Positions 1 to 12,295 of a stretch of 64,000 nt of DNA are shown one piece after another. Each line of letters begins with the position of its first letter. Position 1 is the first letter of the stretch. Location of the stretch: assembly GCA_944989445.1 (NCBI GenBank), contig CALYLW010000348.1:310001-374000 (forward strand), in the 5' to 3' direction. The notes under the pieces were generated by a model. The model saw only the letters and a list, made by a program, of their open reading frames with translations. It was not told the DNA's origin and ran no database searches. This DNA is from Ampullaceana balthica. Taxonomy: Eukaryota; Mollusca; Gastropoda; Lymnaeidae. A program made the translations under genes and the position numbers.

Positions 1-226
1 AACACCTTTCTTATTCCGTATGCAAGAACAAACACATACAAGTTTTCCTTCTTCCCGTCCGGAATTCGGGCGTGGAATGGGTTGCCTGAAGAAACCAGGA
101 AAACCAACACTTTATCAACATTTAAATCTCTAATAAAAATGCAGGACTAAACACAAACCATAGATAAGCGTAGGACGCATTATCTTATGTAAACAGATAA
201 GACAGATAAGATAAGATAAACGTCCA
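1..226 (+). mobile_element. 3' end of CR1/L2-like LINE (copy C, cut by window edge)
   Basis: Frame 1 reads the C-terminal tail of a non-LTR retrotransposon ORF (motifs IPYARTNTYKFSF and IRAWNGLPEE, ending LIKMQD then a stop near 148). The same tail occurs on the minus strand at 40089-40499. After the stop comes the family 3' UTR and a (GATAA)n end near 190-222, the short tandem 3' end typical of CR1/L2 elements. The upstream part lies outside the window. Compared with the copy at 39981 its 3' UTR carries a small internal deletion. Confidence 0.85.
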
Positions 227-307
227 AGTCTTGATTTTCATACATACATAAATTTGTTTTGGAAGATTTGGAGTGTGTTATCTTTCGCCATGTTATATTT
301 TTAAGTA

Positions 308-1272
308 CACCAGTCCCCCGCGTTACGAATCTAATTCGTTCTAGAACTCGGTTCAAAACCAGAAACGTTCGTAACACAAAACATTTAAATCGTACAAACA
401 AAGAAAATCTTTTTTTCAAGATGAAAGATACAGAGTGGTCCTACTTTAAATTAAAATTTAGTAATTTATCTGAAAAATGCAAAGAATATATGTGCTTCAC
501 GAACTAAAGAAAGACAACATAAAGTCTAATACAGTTGATTTTGTCATGCTGTACCTATGCGCAACATTGTACACGAACGCCATTTTCATAATTATTTCTA
601 AATTATTTAATTAATCTAATTAATAAAATCCATTGTTATGTGTTTCTGCTTCATTGCAGCACCATTACAGGTCTTAGGACTCACAGTTGATGGGGTTAAC
701 AAGAAAAATAACGAAAGGGTTAAACTGAACCCATTGCCAATGATAAGAAACCTCTACTGCTGTGTAGTAAGTAAGTAAGGCAAATAAAAGCGAGGCTGAC
801 AAATAAAATCTAGTCTTGCGCTAGTTCATGTTAGTACTGCGTGGCCTTAGTATGAACTGCACGTCATCGTTTGTCTCAAAACGTTAAGCCTTGCTCTCTC
901 TCGTACTCACCTCTCTCTGTAGACTTCATTCGCAACTCGGGGCACTGTTTGTTACCCGAAATACACAAAGAAGGTCGAAGCTGTTGTTCATAAGGGGCCG
1001 TCCATGAAGTACGTCACGCTCCAGAGGGGGGGGGGAGGTGTAAGAAAGTGTGACACTTTGTGACAGGGGGGACGTCACGCTGTTTTATATTAAATTTTGA
1101 TTATTTTGTTAATTAAAAAAAAATTTGTTCGAAAGTGTGACCTACTTTGTCCAAGATGTGTGACAGGGGGAGGGGGAGTTAAAATGGTCAAAAATAGCTT
1201 GACGTACTTTATGGGCGGCCCCTAACCTACATTTTTTAGACCCCGGGGCATTCGTAAACCGAGGTACCACTG
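308..1272. mobile_element. Non-autonomous Tc1/mariner-like element, decayed left end
   Basis: The right end, read in reverse, is TACAGTGGTACCTCGG, a typical mariner-type terminus with a flanking TA. The left end near 308 is a diverged partner containing CCCCGCGTTACGAAT. No transposase ORF is visible. A separate TAA-flanked element (994-1222) sits inside it near its right end. The short ORFs around 180-507 are chance frames. The right end is clear; the left boundary is less certain. Confidence 0.55.
994..1222. mobile_element. Short TIR element GGGGCCGTCCAT, TAA target duplication
   Basis: Inverted termini GGGGCCGTCCATGAAGTACG and, in reverse, GGGGCCGCCCATAAAGTACG bound 229 bp. Both sides carry TAA (991-993 and 1223-1225), as for PIF/Harbinger-type 3-bp TWA duplications. 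No ORF. A related, more diverged copy is at 21987-22412. Confidence 0.7.
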
Positions 1273-1512
1273 TATTTGTGAAGCGCGGTTAGCCCAGCTT
1301 GAGGATGGGGAACCGTGTTTTATAAGTGTATATAATAAATAAATAAAACACTGAAACACAGAAGGTCAAGACTGATATAATACTAAACATCTTTCTAAAG
1401 TCTTCTGCAGGTATATTGCCCCATTCTTATGAGACTGCTAGAAAAAATATATTTAAAGCCCCCCACCACAAAAAATTAATTTAAAAAAATAATAAAATAA
1501 GCCATATTTAGG

Positions 1513-2220
1513 ATGCTAATACAGTGTACTACTATATATTCAGAACATTCCAACACACCGAAGGGGTCGAAACTTATAGGGTTTGACACTTTCGTTTACT
1601 CGGACTCCAGATCAGCACTCGAGGTCTTAAAACAGGAAAAACGTGACACTCACTTAGATGACGTGGGTAAACTTGAAAGACTCGTTGGTAAGGTAACAGT
1701 GCAGTGGATCCCGAGTCACGTGAATGTTGAAGGAAGTGACAAGGTGGACTCCATGGCAAAAACTGGGGCGGCCCAACCACAACCAAATTTCCCAGTCACT
1801 TATCTCAGACCACTTTAGAAAGTAGATGTACCAGGATTGGTCAGCTGGACTGCTAGAGGGGTATATGCCAACATGCCCAGGTCAAGTCGAAGAGACCAAT
1901 GGTCAAAACTGAGTTTCAAACACCAGAGTTTGGTGACTCCAATGAGGCCAGAGCACTGCCCAACCAACTCTTACTTCAACAGACTAGACCACGACAGGGA
2001 CTCAAACTGCAAGCATTGCAGCCTAGCCTCTGAAACAGCGGTGCACCTGTTGACTTCATGCGCTGGACATAGCCGGGGACCGGGAGGATAGGGTGGCGAG
2101 AGTCTATACTCTATACCCTCAGACAATATTGTTTGGCACTGCCCAGCAGATGGAGCAGGTTGCCCAGGTGTTTACCAAAAGCTTTAAGAGAGTAATCTCA
2201 AGCTTACAGAATATGAGATA
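1513..2220 (+). pseudogene. Non-LTR retrotransposon fragment: RNase H and C-terminal region
   Basis: Frame 1513-1818 contains an RNase H-like segment (VYSDSRSALEVL, then QWIPSHVNVEGSDKVDSMAK, the SH..V.GN.. type motif). Another frame, 1837-2091, carries the downstream region with a Cys/His cluster (CKHCSLASETAVHLLTSC) seen after RNase H in I-clade and related LINEs. The two frames are separated by a stop, so the copy is dead. Endonuclease and reverse transcriptase are missing, so it is a truncated copy. Confidence 0.7.
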
Positions 2221-3354
2221 TTAGATTAGATCATGGATAATATTTTTGTTTTCACCTTTAGATAAGTTCATCATCTCATTTGAATTTTAAACATTTTTAA
2301 AACAGTGATATAAATATCATTATTTTATAGAAAATCTACTTAACTTATTATAATTATTGTCTAAACCAGAACCACTCTACACATTTAAATTCTGATTATC
2401 CATATGTAAATTATAAGTGAATGGAGGAAAAACCAATAATATTTTCTAAACCTTTTGTACATTGATTAGTAACTCTAAAGCTTCATTGAAAGCTTAAAAA
2501 AAAACAGATATATTTTAATGCAAGCTGGATATATGCTGTAAGTATTTTATTTCATTTTTTAATACAACAAGAAATGTAATCTCAAAGGCACAAAATATTA
2601 ATTAATATCATTAAAGTACAGAAACAGCTAAAATGCTGATGATCAAGATTTAAGTTTGTTTTTACTATATGGATATGACAAGTAAGAAATAAAATATTGC
2701 TTAAATATTGAATGCAAATGAAGAAATAAAATAAGAAATATCATATATATTTTCAATATGAGCAAATATTTTTCTTTTAACAAATAGTTCATGTAGCATG
2801 CAGAGAATATTTAAAAAAAAACTGCTGAAATATTTATCTTAATTAGACATTTTAGATTTTTATTATCATAATTGCTGGACCGGAGCGATATACATGATTA
2901 ATTAGTCTTATGTAAATGTTTCTGATTAATTAAAATAACACTTTTAATACTGTTTCGATTTTGGAAAAAAAGTAATTTAACTCAACAATGATAGTCAAGT
3001 AAAATGACACCAGTGTATATAAAGAAATACTCTTATTTGACCAACCTGCAGGAATAATGCAGTACAAGGGTATTTTAAAAAATAGTTATAGATTTTTAAC
3101 ATAAAAATAATGAGATACAAAGCAAAGAATATATAACAATTTTAAAAGGAGAGAACAATTATAAAAACTCTTTAAAAATCTGTCTATATATTTTATTAAA
3201 ATATATCCTGATAAATAAATTATTAGTTAATGAAATGGTACAAATAACTGAAAAAAGACTAGAAGATCATGTTTTTACTGATGGTTAAAAAAGCATTCTT
3301 ACCCTTGCTTTATAACAACAATTCATAAGATCAGTAATACTTCCCAATCATATT
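2221..3354. other. AT-rich intergenic stretch, no gene seen
   Basis: About 1.1 kb of AT-rich sequence between the RNase H relic and the 3' end of the C11orf54-like gene. I see no long ORF, no splice-flanked coding segment and no clear repeat family. Confidence 0.5.
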
Positions 3355-3360
3355 TTTATT
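3355..3360 (-). terminator. Candidate poly(A) signal of the C11orf54-like gene
   Basis: AATAAA on the minus strand, about 11 nt past the stop codon at 3371-3373. If used, the 3' UTR would be only a few tens of bases. Position is suggestive; use is inferred. Confidence 0.4.
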
Positions 3361-3370
3361 TAATTTCTAC

Positions 3371-6300
3371 TCAAAAAACAAAATTTCTATTATCTGGCAG
3401 ATCGATGCGGTAGAGAGATTCAGCCACATTAAAATATGCAAGATAAGATGCATCACTGGGTGTTGTATCATAGTGGTAATGTCCACCTTGTCCGTGGTGG
3501 CTAAAACAGTGGAAATGTTCTTGACGGAGATGGAGTTTCTGGAACAAAAATGTTCAATATAAGACAATTTTTTTCTTTTTACTATTACATGTAAGCAAAG
3601 AATTTAATTTTAAAATGTTAAGATCTATTAAGCATATTTACATAAAACAATAATAATAAATATTTGCCAAAGAAATATTTAATAAAAACTGGCAGTTATG
3701 GCTAAGACATTTTCAAAACAGTTAAAAAAAAAGAAATTAATATATGGAGCTATGTATTTTCTAGTTTGTCAATACTGATGAGAGAAATGGCTATGTTTTA
3801 TATTTAATTTGTGATTTCAGCTATTAGGAATTTAGTTTTTTATGTGGACTCATAAATTATAACATAAATAAGTTTCTAAATGTATAAATTGCTGCTGAAA
3901 CTTTATTTAGTATTCTGACAGTGACTGCAATAACTATCGCGGCATTTCACTCCTTAGAATTGTAGGAAAGACTTTTGCCCGTGTCATACCAACACAATTA
4001 CAGAGATGAGCCTCCCGAGTTTATCCAGAATCTCAGTGTGGTTTCCGTGCTGGTCGGTCTACCATAGACACAGTGTTCTCTATATGACAGCTCCAGGAAA
4101 AATGCAGAGAGCAGCAGACGCCACTATTTGTGGATCTTACGAAAGCTTTTGATTTAGTTAGGCTATTTCAAATCCTGGAAAAATTCGGCTGTCCCCCACA
4201 CCTACTCGCCATCATAGGACAGTTCCATGAAAATATGCAGGGCGCAGTGCAGTTTGATGGAGCTACGTCAGAGGCGTTTCTAGTCAGCAGCAGAGTTAAA
4301 CAAGGTTGTGTACTCGCACCAACACTGTTCGCAATATTCTTCTCTGTATTGCTTCGTTACGCATTCAAGGATAGCAGTGATGGAATCTGGTTACACACCA
4401 GAGCTGGTGGAGGACTTTTCAACACTGCTCACCTCCGAGCCAAAACCAAAAAGACAGATGTCCTAATTCGCGAGCTACTTTTTGCAGACAATGCGGTACT
4501 GATAGCACACACAGAAACTGGTTTGCAACAACTCGTTTCATGCTTCTCCAAAGAATTTGGTCTGCAAATCAGCTTGAAAAAGACAAACATCATGGTCCAA
4601 ACATACGTTCTCCTCCTACCATCAATATCGACAATGTAAACTTGGAGGTTGTGGACAGCTTCACCTACTTGGGGTCCAAGGTTTCCAACTCACTGTCCAT
4701 TCAGGACAAAATAAACAGTAGAATTGGCAAAGCAGCTGTCACAATGGCTAAACTAAATAAACGAGTTTGGCAAAGCTAACGAAGAAAACCAAACTGTGTG
4801 TCTATCAAGCCTGCGTCATCAGTACGGTGCTATACGGAGCGTGACATGGACCACTTATCCACCTCCGTGAGTGCAAGCTTAATAGCTTCCACTTGAGGTG
4901 CCTGCGTCGCATCCTTGGCATTAAATGGCAGGACAAAGTGACAAATAGTGAGGTCCTGATGCGTGCCAATATCCAAAGCATGTTCTCAACCCTTGTGAAA
5001 GACGCCTAAGATGGAAAGAACATGTAAAAAGAACGAGCCCTGGTCGTATCGCCAAGGACCTCCTATATGGATAACTGGCATCGGGGAAAGAGGAAGACAG
5101 GTCACCCACGTCTCTGATTTAAAGATGTCTGCCAGAGAGACATGAAAGAATCCAGAATAAACACCATTGAATGGGAATGCAAAGCAGAAGACCGATCTAT
5201 GTGGCGCACAGTTGTAAAAGAGGGCATCATAATAGCCGAGGAGCGAAGGATGGAGGAGACTAGAGAAAGAAGAGCTAGGAGAAAGGCCAAAACATTGGGA
5301 AGCACAGAACTCGTGTGCAAAAGATGTGGAAAATACTGTCACTCAAGAATAGGACTGCTCAGCCACAAGAGGAAATGCAACCCAACCCAACGGCGACGCA
5401 CCATCGTCTCTCGAGGCGGAAGGATGCCGATGACAGTGATGTAATAAAAATATCAGAATATTTATCTACTGTTCTTACAGAAATATTCACTAACCTCTGG
5501 ATCAGCTGATACGATTTCTCCCACATGAATCAATGGAGCATCCATCTCATAGAACTTAAGCCAATGGTCTGTTTCTGCATCTGTTATAATGGGTGTTGCC
5601 GAAAAGTCTGGCTGCAATAATCATCAAAAGATTATAAAAAATTTATTGAAAAAAAAACCCAGTAAAATTCATAAGCTGTCATAATGAATTCGAAGGTTGA
5701 AATCAGAAAAATAGTGGATCTTCATCTTAAGATAAAAACATTTCATCAAATCAACTTGCAAACGCATTTTTCATTCTGGAATTGTTTCCTAATTGTTTCC
5801 ATTAGTATTGTGATATTTTTAATATTTTTTCCCCCAGAAACATAAAGACATTTTTATGAATGATATCATTCAATACATTTGTTGTTATTCTTTTTATCTG
5901 ATTATTTTTACCAAGTGCTATGTGTTTCCCCTTTATATTAACTTCCTTTAGTGTGCTGTGAAATAAGCCAATGAGAAATCTCCTGCCCTGACAAATTATC
6001 TAAACCCTCTACATCTGTCCATGGACATTTGCTCTTTTTCTTTTTGCACCAAGAAGTGTAATGTATTTTATGAATGGTCTCTTACATGTACCTGCTTGAT
6101 AGAAATCAGCCAGAAACCTTTAAAGACGTCAAATCCAATCCACTATGCAAGGCAATTTCTTCTAAACAGCTTCAAAGCACTTTCAATAATTTTTTTGTTA
6201 AAAAGTACACAGCAAACCAATTATACTCCAACCCTAACCCACTCCCTTCAGTGTCTAGATGGCACAGCCGTCTGTGGCCCTAATGTTGGGAGCCTCTTTT

Positions 6301-9300
6301 TTTTTGTTGAGATTTTGACAGTAGCCCTCTTATCACTGGGCCTTTTGACAGCACAGGGCTGAATTTTCCTCGACTGAATGACATGACATTTCTTCTTATT
6401 GCACAAGTTTTTCTTTCTTTTTTTTTAATGATCAAAATAATGATACTCATGTTTTTAAAAAAAAGCATCAACACATACCATCACATGAATGTTGGCTTTC
6501 CCAGTTTGAAGAAGAAAGGTACCTCCTAAACCAACAGCTTTATCTCCATAATGGGCAGTCAAAGTTTTATGTAGACATGATACAAAGTTCTCGTTCCCTA
6601 TTCTATTTTTGGCTTTAATTTCAAGAACCTGTAGTTAGAGAAAAGAATTGCAAGTGAATTTTGAAATCAGAATTTAAATAATACAAACAAATTTACCCAG
6701 CTTTTTGTTACTTTTCTGCTAAAAAAAATACTATTTAGAATACTGGCAACTCTAAGAAGACTTTTGATAAGCTGTTGTGCTATAATATCCATGATTGTTG
6801 TTGCTTTACCCCCCTCACCCCAAAAATACTAAGACTTGGTATGTGAAAAGGATCTGGGATGTCAATGAACTTACTTCCTCACTTTTAAAAGACTGACAAT
6901 ATTATTAATCTGACAAATTGATCTATTTTAATGAAAAATTATCTTATCTTGTATAATAATAATTTAATATTTTAATAATAATAATAATAATAATTTATAT
7001 AGCGCAGTACCCCAGCAAGCAGCTGGGCTCACAGCGCTTCACATAAAAATAGTAACACACACGTATTTATAAACGCATTCAATGTAAAACATTCATATCC
7101 TAACTACAACATATAATGAAATTATGGTGTACTTAAGCTATTTTTATCATGTAAAGAAATGTTTGATTGTTTTTTTTAATTAATTTTAAAAAGTAAAGTT
7201 TGAAGAGATGTGTTTTTAGCGCAGTCTTACAGATGCTCCTTCCATACAGGAAATTACAGATGTACTTGATATTTAAGAAGTTACCTTCCCTGGTTTTCCT
7301 TCACTAATAAGAAAGTTTCCCATGAGACTGAATTCTCCTGAAGAATCCTCCTCTAATATATAAGAACCATCCTTTAAAAAAAAAGTTTAAAATTAGTTGA
7401 ATGCTTACAATATACACCAAGAAGGGAAATTTAGCAGCTTATGATTTTACTGCTTAATAAACTAAATATTTAAAAAATTTATAAAATATTCAAATGCCTT
7501 TGGAATAAATAAAAATTATCTTGAAAATTACATCATAGTTGAACAAAAAAAATGTTTTTTTGTAGTTTTAAACTGAACAATGTTTTCACAAAATGATCTT
7601 CAGTTTAATGATTTTTAGCATATAAAAGTATTTTTTTTTCAATAGGAAATAAAAAGATAATAAAGCAATTATAAACTTCTTACATTTTTCTGTATTTCAT
7701 ATTTCAAGTTAGCAAAATTTGAAATAAAGATTCATTTCTTTAGTTGTGCACAAAACACAGAAAATAAATCTTGACATTTATTGCCATCACCTTCTCATCA
7801 ACTTTGGCGATCCTAGTTTTATTGACTGCATTCTGACCCAGCTTAGCATTGCACATCAACTCACAGTTGACCTTAGCTTTGTGGTGAGGGCCAGCACCTG
7901 CTCCCATTATGAAACATTCTGGAAGTTCTGACAGCTCAGCAATTGTTTTAAAATCATATGTCTATATAAAAAATATGTTTTAAAGTTAAAAGAAAATTAT
8001 GTTATATTTTTATCCTTAATATTATTTGTATTATAAGTTGTCTACAACAGTATCTTAAGAGCTAAACATGAATTTGCTAATGAGCTCTGAGTGAGTTTTA
8101 TCTAAAGATAGCTTGTTTTCAAACAATTTTTAAGTAAACTATTATAAAAATTTAAGGGATAAATTTTTAATAACTGTTAATGATTATTAGCATAAAAGCA
8201 AAGTTATCTGAAGCAAAGATTGGTTTAGGGACCATCTACAAATCATGTTATGCTATTTGGCATATACTTTAATCTCCCCATCCTCATGAATTTATCCCAT
8301 AAAGTCATATACCCTCATCACAAATCAACCCCTTTTCTTTTTTCAATGCATGACATAATTTTCTGAATGGTCCCTAAATCAAATGAAAATATTACTGCTA
8401 ATAATATATGATTTATACAATTACTACAATAGAAAGAAATAATTTTATCACATCAGAAAAGATTACCGTATTTTAAGAAGAAAAAAAATAATTGAATTAT
8501 AAATTATAAAGCATTAGTGAGATATTGGTAAGTGCCAGAAGTAATTTTTCTGATATTATTTGTTTCCAAAATTATATTCATCTTTCAACTATGAAGTAGA
8601 AAAAAGATAATGAATTAAACAGAAATGTTAAATCATTCTCAGAGATTTATCAGTTGGAACAAAACATTTAAACCACATTACCCCAATGGAGTAGGAATAC
8701 AAATTAATTTTGCTAACACCAAAGTTATTGATTATTGTGCTTTTAAAAATTTCTATGAATCTATTGAATCACAATTTAGAGAAATAATTTCAACGGGTAA
8801 ATTAGATCTTAATTTGCCTTATTTTTCTGAGGCAGTGGCTTGAGGTAATCCACTCCACCAACATCCACAATGCGGGGCTGACCAGAGATACCTAATTTTA
8901 TTTGAAATGTAAAAACTTACTTATTTTCTAATCTTTGTGTGGTCATAGAGAAAGTGATTTATTATTCACAGTGATAAGGTAGGATGAATCCTTGTTATAA
9001 AAATTAAATTGAATTTAGTTTATTATAAGGTGTTTTGAATGTGTCCTTTCATCATAATTTTCAAAGAATAATTAAAGCATTATTTCCCAACTTTAATTAT
9101 AATAAAGTAATACATTGATTTGATAATACCGTAATAGGCTATGATCCAACTATATTAAGCATCTTGTTATTTAACAGTCAATTCAAGCACAAGTAAAAAA
9201 AAAGTACCATAGTATTCTTAGTAATTTAAGTGTTGTTATCTATGAGGTGAAAAATACAGAGCACATTCATTAAAGTTGTAAATGTAGGTGACCTCTTTAT

Positions 9301-11912
9301 GTCATAAAATAACATCATTCAAATAGAAACATTTCCTTTAATGAAATTTGATACATAAAATTAAAAAAAATAGGCCTAAATATATTTTAGACACTTAATT
9401 CTTTTCATCTGCACATTTGTCAACTGCCTAACTAAACAGTGTGCTAAAAATTCTTTTCACATTATAGTTAAAGATAATGAACAAATTGTATGCATTCGGT
9501 ACATAAATCAACCTCTTGACATACATGTAAAAAAAATTCTTTGGATTTTTTTCCATAGCGCCTGAAGCTTGAATTTTAGTTTAAAGATGCGCGTAATGAC
9601 AAGTCAAAGCAGCGATAATTAAGTATTGAATGATAGCATTAGGCTTAAGTGATATATGAAAGAAAATCACTGTAAGAAGAATATAATAGACAAATAAGCT
9701 ATAGTGTACCTGTATCTGCCAAGTCAAAAGGTAGTTTAGTAAGGTCTGGACAGTCTGCAACATTTACTTCAACTGAACCGAAATTCTTTTCCAAACCATT
9801 CTTTAGTACTGAAAAGTAAATAAAAAAATAATATTACTAATATGACTAATGAAATTTATCATTAGCATAGGAGTTAAGCCTGAAAGTTTTTTTAAAAATA
9901 TATACAGGGTAGCTCCCTGACTTGTGACAGTTCAACTTATGAGAGATACAAACTCAGTCACAGAGCTGCAAACATTATTTTTTAAATTTTACAAGAAAAC
10001 GTTTCAAAATCTACGCACCGTTAAGCATGTCTCAGGATTATTTAATCATTACATACACCTCATACTAGATGCTTAAAAAATTTAAAGAGCTAGAAACTGA
10101 AAATACTATCACAAAGGTTAACATAAAAGTATTAGTTCAGGGATTCTGATTCTCCTCTATCCCCAATGGATACGCAGTTTTAGAATTGACAGAAACACCG
10201 AATGATACCTCAAAATTGAAAGGAAATGATACTCTTGTCTGAAAAATTGTTCAAGAAAGGAAAAATAATAGTCAAAGCTTAATTCCTACTCCTTTAAAAT
10301 AGAAATGAGTGAACCTCATACATCCACTAGCAATACTAGCAAAGCAGCTGGTTCACCTCAACTATCCACCAGTCAAGAGGTTTTAAGTGGAATAGGGAGT
10401 TAATGATCCTCCTGAAAGATCATCTAACACTTTCTCATCTTTCTCCCAATAGTACTCGATGTGCGGTACTGAACCTAACAGTAACTGAATGTCCCAAAAT
10501 TAGGGCTGCGTAAATTAAAGATTAATTTCTAGATTAATCATGAAAAACTTTTAACGATTAATCGACCCATCACTTACAAATTATTGGAAGTCAAAAGTAA
10601 ACAAAAAAAGAAAAAAATAGCGGCCGATAAATAATAACAAATTTCCTGACGATTACACAAACATTTTGGTTTTAAACTATTGACTGACGGGAATGTTCAA
10701 AATGTTGATAAAGTTTATTGTATCCATTGTGAGAAATCGTTTGCCTACCATGGTTCTAGCACTTCGCCTACTTATCAAACCAAATGAAAAGCGTATTAAG
10801 CAAATGGCAGGAATGGAGTCAGACTCAGAGACAGAAAATGACTACAGCTCTTCTGATGAATTACTGCGTTACAAAATGGAGATGAAAGTTCTTGAATCCA
10901 TTAACCCTCTACAATGGTGGAAACTTAATGAACACCGATATCCGATAATGTCAATCCTTGCCAAGACCGTTTTGTGCATACCAGTTACCTCAGTTCCAGC
11001 TCAGCTGGTTATATTGTCAATAAGACCCGCTCATCACTTGAACCAAATAATGTAAACACACTTGTCTTTTTGCGTAGTTGGTTAAAAGATGACATATAAA
11101 GGAGACATTCCAGTGTTATTTAAATTTTCAACAGGAACGTTTAATAAGTGCTACTTATGACATCATAAAATTTAAATTTTTGGCTTTAATCGAAATTAAC
11201 GATTAATTAATCTTTAATTTTTCTAAAGTTAATTATTACATTTAAATTAATCGTTAACAGCCCTACCCAAAATACTAATTATTGTAAGCTAATATGATGA
11301 TGAGAATGTTTTTTTTATTGCACTTTTGTCCATGCTAGTCTAGCAAGCTCAAAATGCTCTAATTTTCAAGACTGAAGAAACAAATTGTTAGATGATTCTT
11401 TTTAATTGTTAAATTCTCTCAAAGACATAGAAAAACTATTCCATATCCTAGCCACAATAGCTTAACAGTGCGCACTCCAGGGAACTTCTTTCTGTTAATT
11501 ATATTTTTAAAATTTCAGTTGGTTTATTAACTGCTCTCTATGTTGCAGTGTATGATGGTAAAACATATAATATACCATACATGACTAACAAAATGTTGAC
11601 TTTGGAAAGGTTTTCCAATCCTTATCTATTTCATACATCAGATACTTATAGTAGTTTTAAATTAGTGTTTTTTAAATAGTGATTAGTTAAATAAATATTA
11701 TTGTTTACGTAGAGATTATTTATGAAGGAGAGACAAATAACTTTGAGGTGTACAATTAAACAATTAGTGATTAAAAATAATTATAGCCTAGGCTTAAAAT
11801 AAATAAATATAACCATAACATTAAAAAGAGACAAAAATATTTTTATTTAACTACCTTCTGCAACCTCAGCCAAGGATGGATGATGCAACTTCATTCTTTT
11901 TACAGGAAACAT
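3371..11912 (-). CDS. C11orf54: Ester hydrolase C11orf54 (PTD012) homolog, 8 exons, 307 aa
   Basis: Coding exons (minus): 11855-11912, 9710-9808, 8818-8891, 7791-7961, 7285-7371, 6479-6628, 5495-5611, 3371-3538. Lengths total 924 nt (308 codons with stop) and phases match at each junction. The family is a zinc-dependent ester hydrolase (DUF1907). The zinc site is visible in the last exon: EHFHCFSHHGQGGHYHYD, with His260, His262 and His272 as the likely ligands. Other family blocks are NVADCPDLTKLPF (exon 2), SGQPRIVDVGGVDYLKPL (exon 3), FIMGAGAGPHH (exon 4) and GLGGTFLLQTGKA (exon 6). Start: Met in MFPVKRMKLHHPSLAEVAE aligns close to the family N-terminus; a 5' UTR exon was not sought. Intron 3 needs a GC donor. 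Intron 7 contains a LINE fragment (3918-5444), intron 5 holds a dispersed repeat and intron 1 a hAT-type element. No signal peptide is seen. Confidence 0.93.
3918..5444 (+). pseudogene. Non-LTR retrotransposon fragment: reverse transcriptase and C-terminal zinc finger
   Basis: Opposite to the host gene and inside its intron 7. From about 3930 it reads RT motifs (NNYRGISLLRIVGK, then after a stop QCGFRAGRST, FVDLTKAFD, VKQGCVLAPTLF). The polymerase box is LLFADNAVLIAHTE, so FADN replaces the usual FADD. The ORF is broken by stops and frameshifts (4130-4639, 4540-4779, 5142-5444). The last frame ends in a C2H2/C2HC-like finger CKRCGKYCHSRIGLLSHKRKC spanning about 5311-5377, a C-terminal finger found in several LINE lineages. 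The clade was not resolved. The endonuclease half is missing; a comparable endonuclease 5' fragment of similar style lies at 47150-47520. Confidence 0.85.
6965..7240. repeat. Dispersed repeat with TATATAGCGC...CAGCGCTT core, copy 1
   Basis: An (AAT)n run leads into a core TTTATATAGCGCAGTACCCC and CTCACAGCGCTTCACATAAA, then a tail containing AAGAAATGTTTGATTG and AAAGTAAAGTTTGAAG. The same order recurs at 20303-20460 (core only) and 22826-23045. GCGC and GCGCT flank a short hairpin. It lies in intron 5 of the C11orf54-like gene. Class unknown (SINE- or MITE-like). Confidence 0.6.
8811..8820 (-). other. Non-canonical GC splice donor of intron 3 (C11orf54-like)
   Basis: Exon 3 reads CCTCAGAAAAATAAG followed by gcaaat. 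No GT donor nearby keeps the frame, while the GC donor joins in phase to ACATATGAT of exon 4, giving PLPQKNKTYDF, which matches the family spacing. This is the standard form of GC-AG introns (AG before GC, A-rich after). Confidence 0.7.
10501..11265 (+). mobile_element. hAT-type internal-deletion element (TAGGGCTG family), perfect 8-bp TSD
   Basis: Ends TAGGGCTG / CAGCCCTA, flanked on both sides by the 8-bp duplication CCCAAAAT (10493-10500, 11266-11273), which is diagnostic of hAT. Subterminal ATTAATCG-rich sequence is shared with copies at 23528, 23990 and 36009. Inside is a collapsed transposase: a BED-like finger segment (VYCIHCEKSFAYHGSSTS, near 10716-10790) and, in the frame 10693-11055, the C-terminal dimerisation block (NPLQWWKLNEHRYPIMSILA). 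The catalytic middle is absent. It lies in intron 1 of the C11orf54-like gene. Confidence 0.88.
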
Positions 11913-12295
11913 TTTAATGATTAATGTGTTGCTTTCTTACTTTTACTCCTAAAAAATCTGTAAATGGAAATATCAGTTGAAAACGTACTTACACTTCATT
12001 TGCATTTTAAACCAGCTACTTTCATGTAGTTTTAGAACTGTTTTTAAAAATGAAATATGTTAATGTTGTTTGATTTTGATTTTTTTTAGTTTTTAGATCT
12101 AATTAAATGGATGTTATCCTATGGTTATAACTAAAATTAAGTCTATATAACATATTTAACTAATTACATAACAAATTTCAAAACCCATTCATTAAAAAAA
12201 TAATAATACTTTTAACAGTCAAACAAATGTGCTTTTACTATTTTTTTTAATATGCTTAAATGAGCTAGGGTTGTTAGCTATACAATATAGTAGAG

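Noticed and set aside
8625..8843. 72-codon plus-strand ORF overlapping exon 3 of the C11orf54-like gene
   Set aside because: It is antisense to a real exon, has no recognised domain and no splice or promoter support.
10693..11055. 120-codon ORF as a host gene
   Set aside because: It lies between hAT termini with an exact 8-bp duplication and encodes the transposase C-terminal block, so it is transposon-derived.
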